A stretch of DNA of 64,000 nucleotides from Arachidicoccus sp. GTDB taxonomy: Bacteria > Bacteroidota > Bacteroidia > Chitinophagales > Chitinophagaceae. Positions 17,429 to 26,391 of the stretch are shown here, in pieces. The stretch covers positions 17,420 through 81,419 of the forward strand of contig JAPWKH010000021.1 of the NCBI GenBank assembly GCA_028283605.1, read 5' to 3'. The notes under the pieces were generated by a model, which searched no databases, was not told where the DNA came from, and saw nothing but the letters and a program-made list of their open reading frames with translations. The translations under genes were made by a program, and so were the position numbers. Each line of letters opens with the position of its first letter. Within the stretch, counting starts at the first letter, position 1.

Positions 17429-19108
17429 ATGATTGTTAAATCTAAAGCCATATTATTTCAGTTGTGTTTGCTTATTTCGGTAATGATAATCAGTTCATGT
17501 AACAGAAATAAAGTAGAGCAAATCAAGCATATTCCAAAAGATGCTACGCTGGTATTAGCCATAAATCCGATGTCCTTTTATGATAAAATGAAAAATAATA
17601 AAGGAGAAATAGATTCTTTAATAAATTCTTTTGTTGATAAAATGGCAAATTCGGATTCGGTAAAACAACAAGGTGAATTAGCCAAAGAGGCATTCGATTT
17701 TAAAAAATCAGTTTACTTTTTTATAAAAGCAAGCAATTCAATTGCAGAAGGCAAATCCATATCCGGCGCTACCATCATTCCATTAAAGAATAAAGATAAA
17801 TTTGTAGCATTTTTAAAAAGCACAAATCCATTATTGAATATTTCAGAGGAAACCGGCTTTTCTTTCACACAGAGCAATAAGTTAGTCGCCGGCTGGAATA
17901 AAGACATAGCCATAATTTTATCTTCCGGAAATTATGCTGAAGAAACCGCCAACAAAGCCTCTCTAGAATCGCTTTTCAATTTGAAAGAAAGCGAATCTAT
18001 TGCTTCAGATGATAAGTTTTTAAAATCATTCGATGCCAAATCGGATATAAGTTTTTATACCAATTCTTCGCAGTCAGTATCCGCATTCAGTATGCTTGCC
18101 CTTACAAAAGCAAGCGACTTGGTAAAGGATGTCTATTCTGCCGGAACGCTGAATTTTAATAACGGTTCGATAGACATCAATCTAACCACTTATCCTAATA
18201 GTACGCTTTTAGATTTGGTAAAGAAAAACCCCGCTGCAAAACTAAATGGAGAGTCTTTGCAAAATTATCCCGGGCAGCCAGAAGGCATTATTGATTTTTC
18301 AATTAATATAAAACAATTAATAAGCATTTTAAATTATATGGGTGTCGATCAAATGATAAATCCGTTTTTACAAAAACAGAATTTATCGTTAGACGATATT
18401 GCTGCCGCCTTTAAAGGCGAAATTGCATTTGCCGCTTCCAGTTTTCGCATAGAACAGAAACAAAGCCCATATTATAACGCAACCGTATCTTCTCCTCAAT
18501 TTAATTATCTGTTGTGCATTCCTGTTGCAGACAAAAAGGCTTATGACAAAATAATATCGGCAATATACGGAGCGGATAATGCTCTTTTTGTAAATAAAAA
18601 TGGACAATATGTGCCGGCCACTATCGCGCAAAGCGGGCAAGGATTTCTGGTAAATGATAAATATTTATTACTTGCATCTTCACAATCATTAATAGATAGT
18701 TTTGATAATGCGAAAGGGAAAATCATTTGGCCGGAAGGCGCAGAGAAAAATATAAAAGGAAAAACAAGCTACTTTTATGGCGACTTGCAAAATATTCTAA
18801 GTGCAATTCCCGCAACGGGAGGTTCGGATTCTTCCGTAATTGCACTTTCGAAAAACACGTTTAAAGAATTTGACGCCTGGGGAAATGATTTGAAAGGAAA
18901 TAAATTTACGGGAGAAGCGCATCTGTATCTTCAGAATACCAAAGAAAACAGCTTAATTACATTGGGCAAATATTTTCAGCAATTGAAATCTTATGAAGAT
19001 AAATATAAGAATGCTGCTCTCGCCGCCGATTCACTAAACACACCATCTGCGGACGATAATATGAATACAAATATTCCTGTTCCGCCAAGTATAGATACTT
19101 CAAAATAA
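17429..19108 (+). CDS. DUF4836-family lipoprotein
   Basis: 559-residue predicted lipoprotein: signal segment VMIISSC (lipobox Cys at ~24), then IPKDATLVLAINPMSFYDKM. This N-terminal pattern and the overall length fit the DUF4836 family, widespread in Bacteroidota and of unknown function. The body alternates short beta strands and helices with repeats of the type 'FLVNDKYLLLASSQSLID'. The C-terminal 40 residues are a Pro/Ser/Asp-rich tail. The protein probably faces the periplasm or cell surface. It is followed by a cyclophilin gene 66 bp on, so envelope protein folding is a possible shared context, but no function is known to me. Confidence 0.8.
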   Translation: MIVKSKAILFQLCLLISVMIISSCNRNKVEQIKHIPKDATLVLAINPMSFYDKMKNNKGEIDSLINSFVDKMANSDSVKQQGELAKEAFDFKKSVYFFIKASNSIAEGKSISGATIIPLKNKDKFVAFLKSTNPLLNISEETGFSFTQSNKLVAGWNKDIAIILSSGNYAEETANKASLESLFNLKESESIASDDKFLKSFDAKSDISFYTNSSQSVSAFSMLALTKASDLVKDVYSAGTLNFNNGSIDINLTTYPNSTLLDLVKKNPAAKLNGESLQNYPGQPEGIIDFSINIKQLISILNYMGVDQMINPFLQKQNLSLDDIAAAFKGEIAFAASSFRIEQKQSPYYNATVSSPQFNYLLCIPVADKKAYDKIISAIYGADNALFVNKNGQYVPATIAQSGQGFLVNDKYLLLASSQSLIDSFDNAKGKIIWPEGAEKNIKGKTSYFYGDLQNILSAIPATGGSDSSVIALSKNTFKEFDAWGNDLKGNKFTGEAHLYLQNTKENSLITLGKYFQQLKSYEDKYKNAALAADSLNTPSADDNMNTNIPVPPSIDTSK

Positions 19109-19174
19109 AAAAATTTAGCGTAAAAATTAAACTGTAATAAAAATTATTACAGTTTGTTATTTGTAAAAAGAAAG

Positions 19175-19840
19175 ATGAAAAAAATATTTTTGGTTGTATT
19201 GTTTTTTGCATTCATCATACAACAAAGTTATTCTCAAAAGTACAGGGCTAAAATTTTTACAAGCGAAGGAAATATATTATTGGAATTATACGACAGCGCG
19301 CCAAAACACAGAGATAATTTTATAAAGCTTGCCCAAAAAGGTTTTTATAACGGCACACTGTTTCATCGTGTAATACCGGGCTTTATGATTCAGGGCGGCG
19401 ATCCGGATTCTAAAACAGCAAAAGCCGGGCAATTATTAGGAGATGGAGATGTCGGTTATACTATTCCCGCAGAATTTATTTCAAGCTATTTTCACAAACG
19501 AGGCGCATTGGCGCAAGCAAGAGACGACAATCCTGCAAAGGCTTCATCCGGTTGCCAGTTTTATATAGTAACAGGAAAGAAATTTACTGATGAAGCACTG
19601 ATAAAAGAAGAGAACCGCGCAGGCAGAAAAATGAATGAGGAACAAAAAAATATTTATAAAACTATTGGTGGCGCTCCGCATTTAGATGGTAATTATACGG
19701 TTTATGGGCAAGTGTTGAAAGGAATGGATGCGGCAGATAAAATTGTAAATGAAAAAAGAGATAAGAACGACAGGCCATTAAAAAATCAGGTAATCTACAA
19801 GATAAAAATTCGTAAAAAATTTTTATTAATATGGATATAA
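19175..19840 (+). CDS. Cyclophilin-type peptidyl-prolyl isomerase, exported
   Basis: 221-residue cyclophilin with a signal peptide (MKKIFLVVLFFAFIIQQSYSQ). The start at 19175 is chosen over an ATG 21 bp upstream because it gives a standard signal sequence. The catalytic domain carries NFIKLAQKGFYNGTLFHRVIPGFMIQGGDP (the FHR-x-x-x-x-F-M-x-Q-G core), SSGCQFYIVTGK, and LDGNYTVYGQVLKGMD. All the core catalytic Arg/Phe/Gln residues are visible. An insertion between SGCQFYIV and the HLDG strand (about 35 residues with EENRAGRKMNEEQ) is typical of Bacteroidota members. It likely folds periplasmic proteins. Confidence 0.92.
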   Translation: MKKIFLVVLFFAFIIQQSYSQKYRAKIFTSEGNILLELYDSAPKHRDNFIKLAQKGFYNGTLFHRVIPGFMIQGGDPDSKTAKAGQLLGDGDVGYTIPAEFISSYFHKRGALAQARDDNPAKASSGCQFYIVTGKKFTDEALIKEENRAGRKMNEEQKNIYKTIGGAPHLDGNYTVYGQVLKGMDAADKIVNEKRDKNDRPLKNQVIYKIKIRKKFLLIWI

Positions 19841-19844
19841 AAAG

Positions 19845-19878
19845 AGAGATTGGTTTAAGGATGTTTAAACCAATCTCT
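19845..19878. terminator. Terminator between cyclophilin and DUF2795 genes
   Basis: Perfect 14-bp stem AGAGATTGGTTTAA/TTAAACCAATCTCT with a 6-nt loop between two convergent genes. Confidence 0.8.
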
Positions 19879-19904
19879 ATACAATAAAAATATTTCTTTC
19901 AATA

Positions 19905-20126
19905 TCAATATTCGTCCTCATTAAACATAAAGTCTTCCTGGCTTGGATAATCCGGCCAAATGTCTTCTATGCTTTCATACACTTCGCCCTCATCTTCCAG
20001 TTCCTGCAGATTTTCCACCACTTCAATAGGCGCACCTGAACGAATAGCAAAATCAATCAATTCGTCTTTGCTGGCTGGCCAAGGAGCATCTTCGAGATAG
20101 CTTGCTAATTCTAATGTCCAAAACAT
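19905..20126 (-). CDS. DUF2795-family acidic protein
   Basis: 73-residue, very acidic protein. It begins MFWTLELASYLEDAPWPAS and continues KDELIDFAIRSGAPIEVVENLQEL, then ends in an Asp/Glu/Tyr-rich tail. This matches the DUF2795 small-protein family, highly conserved in Bacteroidota and related to a short helical domain. Its molecular role is unknown. The conservation I recall for the family argues it is a real gene despite its size. A TACTTTTG promoter-like box sits 23 bp upstream on the minus strand (20149-20156). Confidence 0.88.
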   Translation of the reverse strand: MFWTLELASYLEDAPWPASKDELIDFAIRSGAPIEVVENLQELEDEGEVYESIEDIWPDYPSQEDFMFNEDEY

Positions 20127-20148
20127 AATCTATGGTTTAAAATTTCCG

Positions 20149-20156
20149 CAAAAGTA
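20149..20156 (-). promoter_or_regulatory. -7 promoter box of DUF2795 gene
   Basis: Minus-strand TACTTTTG fits TAnnTTTG, 22 bp before the start codon. Confidence 0.4.
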
Positions 20157-20240
20157 ACTCATCATACGAAACTAACAAATTAGATTTTTAAAGACGCAAA
20201 TTAACTTTCAGTTAAAAATAATATGTCAGAAAAAAACTTT

Positions 20241-20248
20241 TACGTTTG
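20241..20248 (+). promoter_or_regulatory. -7 promoter box of LolD-like gene
   Basis: TACGTTTG fits TAnnTTTG, ending 23 bp before the ATG at 20272. A purine-rich AGGGAGA at 20253-20259 lies between the two. Confidence 0.45.
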
Positions 20249-20271
20249 CATTTAGGGAGAACAAATTATTT

Positions 20272-20928
20272 ATGCTCAAAGCCATTGATATTCATAAACA
20301 TTATAACCAGCTGGAAGTGTTGAAAGGCGTAAGCCTTGAAATACAAAAAGGAGAAATTGTATCCATCGTTGGTTCTTCCGGTGCGGGAAAAACTACTTTA
20401 TTACACATTCTCGGTTCTCTGGATACTTGCGATAAAGGCGAAATTTTTTTAAATGGAACTCCTTTTCATCATTTGCGTGATAAAAAACTTGCACATTTCC
20501 GCAATAAAAATATTGGGTTTATTTTTCAGTTTCATCATTTGTTGCCCGAGTTTTCTGCTTTGGAAAATGTATGCATTCCCGGCTGGCTTGCCGGCAGAAA
20601 AAAGAAAGAAGTAGAAGCGGAGGCTTTACGATTATTACAAAAATTAGGGCTGGAAGAACGAACGGAAAATAAGCCAAATCAATTAAGCGGCGGCGAACAG
20701 CAGCGAGTTGCTGTGGCGCGTGCTTTGATAAATAAACCGGCGATTGTTTTTGCCGATGAGCCTACAGGAAATCTGGACAGTAAAAATGCCAATGAATTGC
20801 ACGATTTATTTCTTCAGTTAAGAAAAGAATTTCAGCAAACCTTTTTGATCGTAACACACAATGAAGAGCTTGCAGAAATGAGCGACAGAATTTTGAAAAT
20901 GAAAGACGGCTTAATTTTTAATGAATAA
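20272..20928 (+). CDS. ABC transporter ATPase, LolD-like
   Basis: 218-residue ATPase closest in style to LolD, the ATP-binding subunit of the LolCDE lipoprotein-releasing complex. It shows Walker [10 protein letters not shown] at ~37, Q-loop [19 protein letters not shown] at ~84 (the '[13 protein letters not shown]' phrase is characteristic of LolD), signature [15 protein letters not shown] at ~142, Walker [14 protein letters not shown] at ~161 and the switch His in VTHNEE. The matching LolC/E permease is not in the window, as is common in this phylum. Compared with the ATPase at 6.5 kb it is the better LolD candidate. Confidence 0.87.
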   Translation: MLKAIDIHKHYNQLEVLKGVSLEIQKGEIVSIVGSSGAGKTTLLHILGSLDTCDKGEIFLNGTPFHHLRDKKLAHFRNKNIGFIFQFHHLLPEFSALENVCIPGWLAGRKKKEVEAEALRLLQKLGLEERTENKPNQLSGGEQQRVAVARALINKPAIVFADEPTGNLDSKNANELHDLFLQLRKEFQQTFLIVTHNEELAEMSDRILKMKDGLIFNE

Positions 20929-21012
20929 TTAGTCCAATTTCCCTCCTTAATAATTTCCCGGGCTATTGTTAAATCCAATAACTTATTGCAAAAAGAAATA
21001 TATAAAACATAA

Positions 21013-21044
21013 TTGCAACAATGTTGCATTTGATTTTATCTTTG
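21013..21044 (+). promoter_or_regulatory. Promoter of TonB-dependent receptor gene
   Basis: TTGC (21013-21016), 20-bp spacer, TATCTTTG (21037-21044): a good match to both Bacteroidota promoter elements, ending 20 bp before the ATG. Confidence 0.6.
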
Positions 21045-21064
21045 CTGCCAATTAAATTTATTTT

Positions 21065-23608
21065 ATGCAATTAAAAATGCTTATCGTTTTAGCTTTATCA
21101 TTTTTTATTCTTTCAGCGAATGCTGCAAAAAACAAAGATTCCTTATACATCATTACAAATCAAAACCTGCACGGAACTATCATTGATGAAAAATCCGGGC
21201 TGCCATTACAAGGCGCTACAATCGCTATTCCTGATTTAAGAATAGGGGCAATTTCAGATTCATTGGGCAGATATGTTATCAAAAATATTCCGAAGGGAAT
21301 TTATTTAATACAGATAAGCTACGAAGGCTATGCGACCTATACGCAGAAAGTAGATTTTTCCAAGACAAATTTACTGAACGTTAAACTCAAAGCATCTGTT
21401 TTGGAGAATAGCGATGTTGTAGTTACCGGTGTAAGCAAGGCAACAGAAATTAAACGCGATCCGGTTCCGATGGTTGCAGTAAGCAAAGCATATATCAACC
21501 AGCGTGCCGCTTCGGGCAATGTAATTGACGAAATTGCAAACTTGCCCGGCATCAGCGCCGTTACAACCGGGCCGAATATTTCCAAGCCGTTCATTCATGG
21601 CTTAGGATACAACAGAGTAGTAACTTCTGTAGATGGAATAAGACAGGAAGGGCAACAATGGGGCGATGAACACGGAATAGAAGTAGATCAAAATTCAATT
21701 GACAGAATAGAAATTATCAAAGGCCCTGCAAGCCTGAGCTTTGGTTCAGATGCTATTGGCGGCGTAGTGAATCTGATTACGGCTTCGCCTGTCGCAGATG
21801 GAAAAATAGCCGGATCTTTTACAGGAAATTATGGAACGAATAACGGTCTGATAAACGGCTCTTTCAAATTACAAGGCAATCACAACGGACTGGTTTGGGG
21901 AACTGTTATTTCAGATAAAGAAGCGAAGAATTACCAAAACAATCATGATGGCCGCGTATACGCAACAAACTTTAAAGAACGCGACGCGCGTGCTATGATC
22001 GGATTAAATAAATCCTGGGGATATTCCTATTTAAACGCTTCTCTTTTCGATGATGATCAAGCGATTCCGGATGGCAGCCGGGATTCAGCAACAAGAAAGT
22101 TTACAGCGCAAATTACCGATGCAGATACTGTTCGCGATATTGTTCCAGAATCGGTTTTAAATTCTTACAAAATTCCTGCATTGCATCAGCATGTGCAATT
22201 ATATCGCATCTATGATAACAGCAATATTCATATCGGTAATGGCAATCTAATTTTTAATCTGGGTTATCAATACAGCCACCGAAGAGAATATACACATCCG
22301 CAGAACACAAATATTCCCGGTTTGAATCTGGAATTAACGACGCTTACATACGATGTAAAATACGATTTTGATTTGGGCAAAAGCTATGAAGCAACAATTG
22401 GTGTAAACGGAATGTATCAAAGCAATTCCATCGGTAAAGATGCGACCGACTTTCCCATTCCCGCATACCATCAGTTCGACATTGGCTCTTTTGCCATCGT
22501 AAAAAAATCATTCGGCAAATTAGACTTGTCCGGCGGCATACGTTACGATCACCGCTCTTTTGCCGGCAAAGCTGCCTATATTGACAGTTCCAATGATTAT
22601 TTTTCATCATTATACACAGGAGCAAATCCTGCAACTGCACCAAATATTTACAAACAATTCGATGCATTGAGCAAAGCATTCTCCGGCGTTACCGGAAGCC
22701 TCGGCGGAACATACAATTTCTCCAATGCATTTTTGGTAAAAGTGAATGTAGCAAGAGGATTTCGCGCACCCAATATTGCTGAACTGTCTGCCAATGGCCC
22801 CGATCCCGGCTCACAAATTTATCACGTAGGCGATCCGAATTTTAAGCCCGAATTCAATACACAAATTGATGCAGGATTTTTTCTTACGCTCCCTAATATT
22901 TCTGCAAGCATAGAATTATACAACAATCGTTTAAGCAACTATATTTTCCAACAACAATTGCTAAATGCAGACGGAACTGCTCAGCGTGTGAATCCTGATG
23001 GAAGCGCCAACCCAAATGGATTATACAGCAAATTTACTTATGTACAAACAAAAGCAAGAATTAACGGCGGCGATTTTGATGTGGATATTCATCCGTTGTC
23101 ATGGCTTCATTTTGAAAATAACCTCACGCTCACTTATGGTACAAATTTGGGCAAAGGCTCTTCTGTGCCCGACAGTTTAAAGTATTTGCCGTTTATTCCG
23201 CCGCTTCATAGTCATTCGGAATTAAGAGCAAGTTTTGCAAAAGGGTTTGGAGACATAAGAAACTTATATGCTTTCGCAGGATTTGACCACTTCAATGCGC
23301 AAGACAGATTTTTTGCAGCTTATGGTACGGAAACATATACAGCAGGCTATAATTTATTGAGCGCAGGAATAGGAGGAAATATTGTAAATAAAAAAGGAAA
23401 TAAAATTCTTGAGTTATATATTGAAGGAACCAACCTCGCCAATAAAAATTATCAATCCAATATGAGCCGGTTGAAATATTTTGATAATGCAGATGTACCG
23501 AACGGCATTCAACCCGGAATTTTCAATATGGGCAGAAATATCAGTTTTAAAGTTGTAGTACCATTTGGTTTTTCGACTAGAAATTCATATCTAAAAATGA
23601 TAAATTAA
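21065..23608 (+). CDS. TonB-dependent outer-membrane receptor
   Basis: 847-residue outer-membrane transporter. It has a signal peptide (residues 1-20), then a carboxypeptidase-regulatory-like beta-sandwich (~33-115: HGTIIDEKSGLPLQGATI..GRYVIKNIPKG). The TonB plug (~125-245) includes DEIANLPGISAVTTG, the DGIRQEGQQWG loop, and DRIEIIKGPASLSFGSDAIGGVVNLI. The barrel (~250-847) has alternating strands and ends in an aromatic-terminated strand, FKVVVPFGFS. No SusD partner follows, so it is a stand-alone type such as those for siderophores, metals or cobalamin; the His-rich loops (HQHVQLY, PPLHSHSEL) may hint at metal binding but this is speculative. It is convergent with a two-component system that could respond to envelope state. 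Confidence 0.9.
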   Translation: MQLKMLIVLALSFFILSANAAKNKDSLYIITNQNLHGTIIDEKSGLPLQGATIAIPDLRIGAISDSLGRYVIKNIPKGIYLIQISYEGYATYTQKVDFSKTNLLNVKLKASVLENSDVVVTGVSKATEIKRDPVPMVAVSKAYINQRAASGNVIDEIANLPGISAVTTGPNISKPFIHGLGYNRVVTSVDGIRQEGQQWGDEHGIEVDQNSIDRIEIIKGPASLSFGSDAIGGVVNLITASPVADGKIAGSFTGNYGTNNGLINGSFKLQGNHNGLVWGTVISDKEAKNYQNNHDGRVYATNFKERDARAMIGLNKSWGYSYLNASLFDDDQAIPDGSRDSATRKFTAQITDADTVRDIVPESVLNSYKIPALHQHVQLYRIYDNSNIHIGNGNLIFNLGYQYSHRREYTHPQNTNIPGLNLELTTLTYDVKYDFDLGKSYEATIGVNGMYQSNSIGKDATDFPIPAYHQFDIGSFAIVKKSFGKLDLSGGIRYDHRSFAGKAAYIDSSNDYFSSLYTGANPATAPNIYKQFDALSKAFSGVTGSLGGTYNFSNAFLVKVNVARGFRAPNIAELSANGPDPGSQIYHVGDPNFKPEFNTQIDAGFFLTLPNISASIELYNNRLSNYIFQQQLLNADGTAQRVNPDGSANPNGLYSKFTYVQTKARINGGDFDVDIHPLSWLHFENNLTLTYGTNLGKGSSVPDSLKYLPFIPPLHSHSELRASFAKGFGDIRNLYAFAGFDHFNAQDRFFAAYGTETYTAGYNLLSAGIGGNIVNKKGNKILELYIEGTNLANKNYQSNMSRLKYFDNADVPNGIQPGIFNMGRNISFKVVVPFGFSTRNSYLKMIN

Positions 23609-23632
23609 AAATAAAAATGGAGAAAAAAATTT

Positions 23633-24328
23633 CTATTCCATCACAAACTTATATCCTTTGCCTCTCACATTAATTATCATCAGTTGCGGCTCGGTTTTTA
23701 AATATTTGCGCAGTTTAGAGATAAATACATCTAAGCTGCGACTTGAAAAATAATCCGTACTGCCCCAAAGTTTGTTTAATAATTCATCGCGACTTATGTA
23801 AGCATTCGAATTGGTAAGTAACATATATAATAAGTCTGCCTCGCGTGAGGTTAGTTGCCTTTTTATTTCATTTCTTTCCAATAAACCCGAAGGATAATAA
23901 AAGGTAAAACTTCCTAATTTGAAACTGTTCTTTAAAGGTGTTTGCTTATTTCGGTTTAAATTATTTTTATTCAACAACGCTTTCATTCGCACAATCAATT
24001 CTGCCATGCTGAAAGGCTTTTTTAGATAATCGTTTCCACCTGTTTCAAAGCCCGCTACAACATCTTCGGGACGCGAACGCGACGTGAGAAAAATCACGGG
24101 CGTTTCTAAATCAGCTTTACGGATTTGCTTTACAAATTCAAATCCGTCGCCGTCCGGCAGCATTATATCTGCAACAATAATATCGGGTTTTGCCTGAAAA
24201 TACAATCTGTTGGCTTCGCTTAATGTTTTTGCATGATTAATCTGAAAGCCTCTGTCTGCAAGACTTTCGCGTACAATTTCAGCCAGAGCTAATTCATCTT
24301 CTATAAATAAAACAACATCTTGCTTCAT
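23633..24328 (-). CDS. OmpR-family response regulator (RprY-like)
   Basis: 231-residue regulator. The receiver domain (~1-120) has acidic pocket EDE at 11-13, phospho-acceptor Asp in VADIMLPDGDG at ~54, the conserved Thr/Ser in FLTSRS and Lys in LKKPFS. The winged-helix DNA-binding domain (~135-230) includes READLLYMLLTNSNAYISRDELLNKLWG and SRSLDVFISKLRKYL. It overlaps the histidine kinase stop by 4 bp (ATGA), so the pair is translationally coupled with the kinase first. A helically phased set of TTAAC half-sites in front of the kinase gene is a likely autoregulatory target. Signal and regulon unknown. Confidence 0.93.
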   Translation of the reverse strand: MKQDVVLFIEDELALAEIVRESLADRGFQINHAKTLSEANRLYFQAKPDIIVADIMLPDGDGFEFVKQIRKADLETPVIFLTSRSRPEDVVAGFETGGNDYLKKPFSMAELIVRMKALLNKNNLNRNKQTPLKNSFKLGSFTFYYPSGLLERNEIKRQLTSREADLLYMLLTNSNAYISRDELLNKLWGSTDYFSSRSLDVFISKLRKYLKTEPQLMIINVRGKGYKFVME

Positions 24329-25818
24329 AAAGGAAGTTTCAAAAATACGATAGTTCCCTTCTCTTTTATGCTTTTCACTTCCACCGTACCACTATGCATT
24401 TCAATAATCTCTTTTACATAATTCAATCCAAGTCCATGCCCTTTTACAGAGTGCCCTTTACCCGGTTCCCGATAAAACTTATCAAATATCTTTGGCAAAG
24501 CAGAAGAGGAAATTCCTATTCCATTATCTGAAATTATTATTTCTATGAAATCATCTTTTTGTAAACAGGTTATCAGAATATTTACTTCATCTTTTGCGTA
24601 TTTTATACTGTTGTCAAGTATGTTGCGCAATGCCTGATTGAATAGCTCTTTATCAGCATTTATTGCCTGAGTTTCGGAATGGCTCTCAAAACTGTAATGA
24701 ATTTTCTTAACGCTTTGCAGCATCAAGGCATTCATAATATCGTCAATCGTTTCTTTAATATTTACAATAGTTTTGTTAAGTTCTTTGCTGGCATTTTCAT
24801 ACAAAGTAATGTTGAGAATGTTGTTAACTAAACCATTCAGTCGTTGCAATTCATTTTTCGACAAATCCAAGTAACGGCGCGACTTTTCGGCGTTGACATC
24901 AAAATCCGACAAAGCCTCAACAGCCGCAGAAACAGTGGCAATCGGCGTTTTAAATTCGTGTGTCATGTTGTTGATAAAATCGTTCTTCATGGCTGAAAGT
25001 TGTTTCTCGCGCAGCAATGCTTTAGCTAATAAATACATACAAGTTCCTACTAAAATTATTAACAAAACAGAGCTGATAAAAATCCATTTCATTTGAGAAA
25101 TTACATAAGAAAAAGGATTGTTGAAAATGGCACGTACATGAGTTTTGCTTTTGGTATTCCATGTATAAGTTGGGAGTGCATTTGTAATAACGACATACGA
25201 TTTTTTAACTTTATTATTAAGCGTTGGGTCATCGGAAATATTCCCGCTTTTTCCAAAGTAAAATTGAAACGAAGTATGTATTTGTTGCTTGGCAAGATTT
25301 GCAACAAGAATAGGTTTTAACCTCGTTGTATCGAAATCAAATTTCTTTGCTTGGCTTAACTCAAATTCACCAAGGTCTTGCGTTCGATAATATACAACAT
25401 GATTTTCAAAATCCTCTCTATGAATCATTCCCGAAAATCTTATAGCAATCTTTCGCTTATACGCTGTATCGGATTGTTTTACTTCTTTGTTAAAACCAAT
25501 CAAACCAAAATTAAACTTGTCTTTTAAATGTTTCTTGCTTGTTACATAGAAATCATATTCTTTTCGGTGTTTATTCCATGCGCTTGAAATAATAAATTGA
25601 GAAGTATCCAACATTTGTTGAATAAGCAATTGTTGAATGGTATCATATCTTATTTCAGCCTCTTTTTTAACGGCATCATCAAAACAGATATTTACTTTCT
25701 GTACAAATTGAAACAACGTAGTAGCATAATACTTCTTCATCCAATAAAACTGCAACAGCAATATGCCGAGCATTGCCATAATGCAAAGCGCCAACAACAG
25801 TTTTATATTCTTTGTCAT
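24325..25818 (-). CDS. Membrane sensor histidine kinase
   Basis: 497-residue sensor kinase paired with the overlapping response regulator. TM1 is at ~6-27 (LLLALCIMAMLGILLLQFYW). A periplasmic sensor of about 220 residues follows with no domain I recognise, then TM2 (~250-272, WIFISSVLLIILVGTCMYLLA). There is no obvious HAMP linker. HisKA follows with the phospho-acceptor in NNMTHEFKTPIA at ~290, then HATPase_c with N-box LRNILDNSIKYA, G1 DNGIGIS and G2 GHGLGLNYV. Start at 25818 is preferred over 25839 because it begins directly before TM1. Phased repeats and a TACATTTG box lie immediately upstream. Confidence 0.92.
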   Translation of the reverse strand: MTKNIKLLLALCIMAMLGILLLQFYWMKKYYATTLFQFVQKVNICFDDAVKKEAEIRYDTIQQLLIQQMLDTSQFIISSAWNKHRKEYDFYVTSKKHLKDKFNFGLIGFNKEVKQSDTAYKRKIAIRFSGMIHREDFENHVVYYRTQDLGEFELSQAKKFDFDTTRLKPILVANLAKQQIHTSFQFYFGKSGNISDDPTLNNKVKKSYVVITNALPTYTWNTKSKTHVRAIFNNPFSYVISQMKWIFISSVLLIILVGTCMYLLAKALLREKQLSAMKNDFINNMTHEFKTPIATVSAAVEALSDFDVNAEKSRRYLDLSKNELQRLNGLVNNILNITLYENASKELNKTIVNIKETIDDIMNALMLQSVKKIHYSFESHSETQAINADKELFNQALRNILDNSIKYAKDEVNILITCLQKDDFIEIIISDNGIGISSSALPKIFDKFYREPGKGHSVKGHGLGLNYVKEIIEMHSGTVEVKSIKEKGTIVFLKLPL

Positions 25819-25823
25819 AATTG

Positions 25824-25831
25824 CAAATGTA
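25824..25831 (-). promoter_or_regulatory. -7 promoter box of the two-component operon
   Basis: Minus-strand TACATTTG fits TAnnTTTG and lies 5 bp before the chosen kinase start. The phased TTAAC repeats begin about 28 bp further upstream, a position suitable for an activator. Confidence 0.4.
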
Positions 25832-25858
25832 ATTATCACTAAAATGAATTCTTCACCG

Positions 25859-25895
25859 TTAACATACGATAACGTTCATTAACGTAGTGCTTAAC
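25859..25895. promoter_or_regulatory. Candidate OmpR-type operator: phased TTAAC direct repeats
   Basis: TTAAC at 25859-25863, ATAAC at 25869-25873, TTAAC at 25879-25883 and TTAAC at 25891-25895 occur in the same orientation. Start-to-start spacing is 10, 10 and 12 bp, so the sites fall on one face of the helix. OmpR-family dimers bind such tandem direct repeats. The block lies between a TACATTTG box for the leftward kinase operon and a TACTTTTG box for the rightward tlpA-like gene. Confidence 0.55.
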
Positions 25896-25917
25896 CTAAT
25901 CGAATAATGTTGTCTTC

Positions 25918-25925
25918 TACTTTTG
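25918..25925 (+). promoter_or_regulatory. -7 promoter box of TlpA-like gene
   Basis: TACTTTTG fits TAnnTTTG, ending 16 bp before the ATG at 25942. Confidence 0.4.
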
Positions 25926-25941
25926 TAAAAATCTTCAGTCA

Positions 25942-26391
25942 ATGAAACTGTCAATTACAATTATCGTCACGATTCTCGCAGTAAGCATTTTCGCACAAGA
26001 ACCTTTGCTGAAACAAGGCAATCTTTTTCCTGATATGATTATTAAAAACATTACCAATGCGTCAGTAAAATCTATCGATTTAAACGCAACAAAAGATGGC
26101 AAATTTTACATTCTTAATTTTTGGGGAACATGGTGCAGTCCGTGCATTCCCGAAATGGATAGCTTGGCAAAACTACAGAAAATTTATAAAGATAAAATCC
26201 AAGTCATCGGTATTTCCGACGACAATGAAGTGCGCAAACAAAATTATCTGAAGAAGAAACCATCCACGCTTTGGTTGGCAACGGATACAAGTTGGTTCTT
26301 ATCGAGTTTATTTCGTTTTTCTTCCGTAGGACAGAGCTTTTGTAGTCCTGAAGAATTGTTGCTTGGTTGGCAGATTCATAATAAAATTTGA
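25942..26391 (+). pseudogene. TlpA-like thioredoxin, probably truncated
   Basis: Signal peptide (1-18, ending IFAQ), then a thioredoxin-fold domain with the redox motif FWGTWCSPCIPEMDSL at ~63 and GISDDNEVRKQNYLKKKPSTLWLATDT. The homologous portion stops at SVGQSF (residue ~131). In TlpA/ResA-like proteins this strand is followed by 'lid..G.i' and further strands, and many Bacteroidota versions continue for another 100-200 residues. Here it ends 18 residues later in a tail with no family resemblance. The following 600 bp has no intact frame, so the gene seems truncated by deletion or decay. The N-terminal redox domain might still be made. The phased operator upstream suggests control by the adjacent two-component system. 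Confidence 0.6.
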
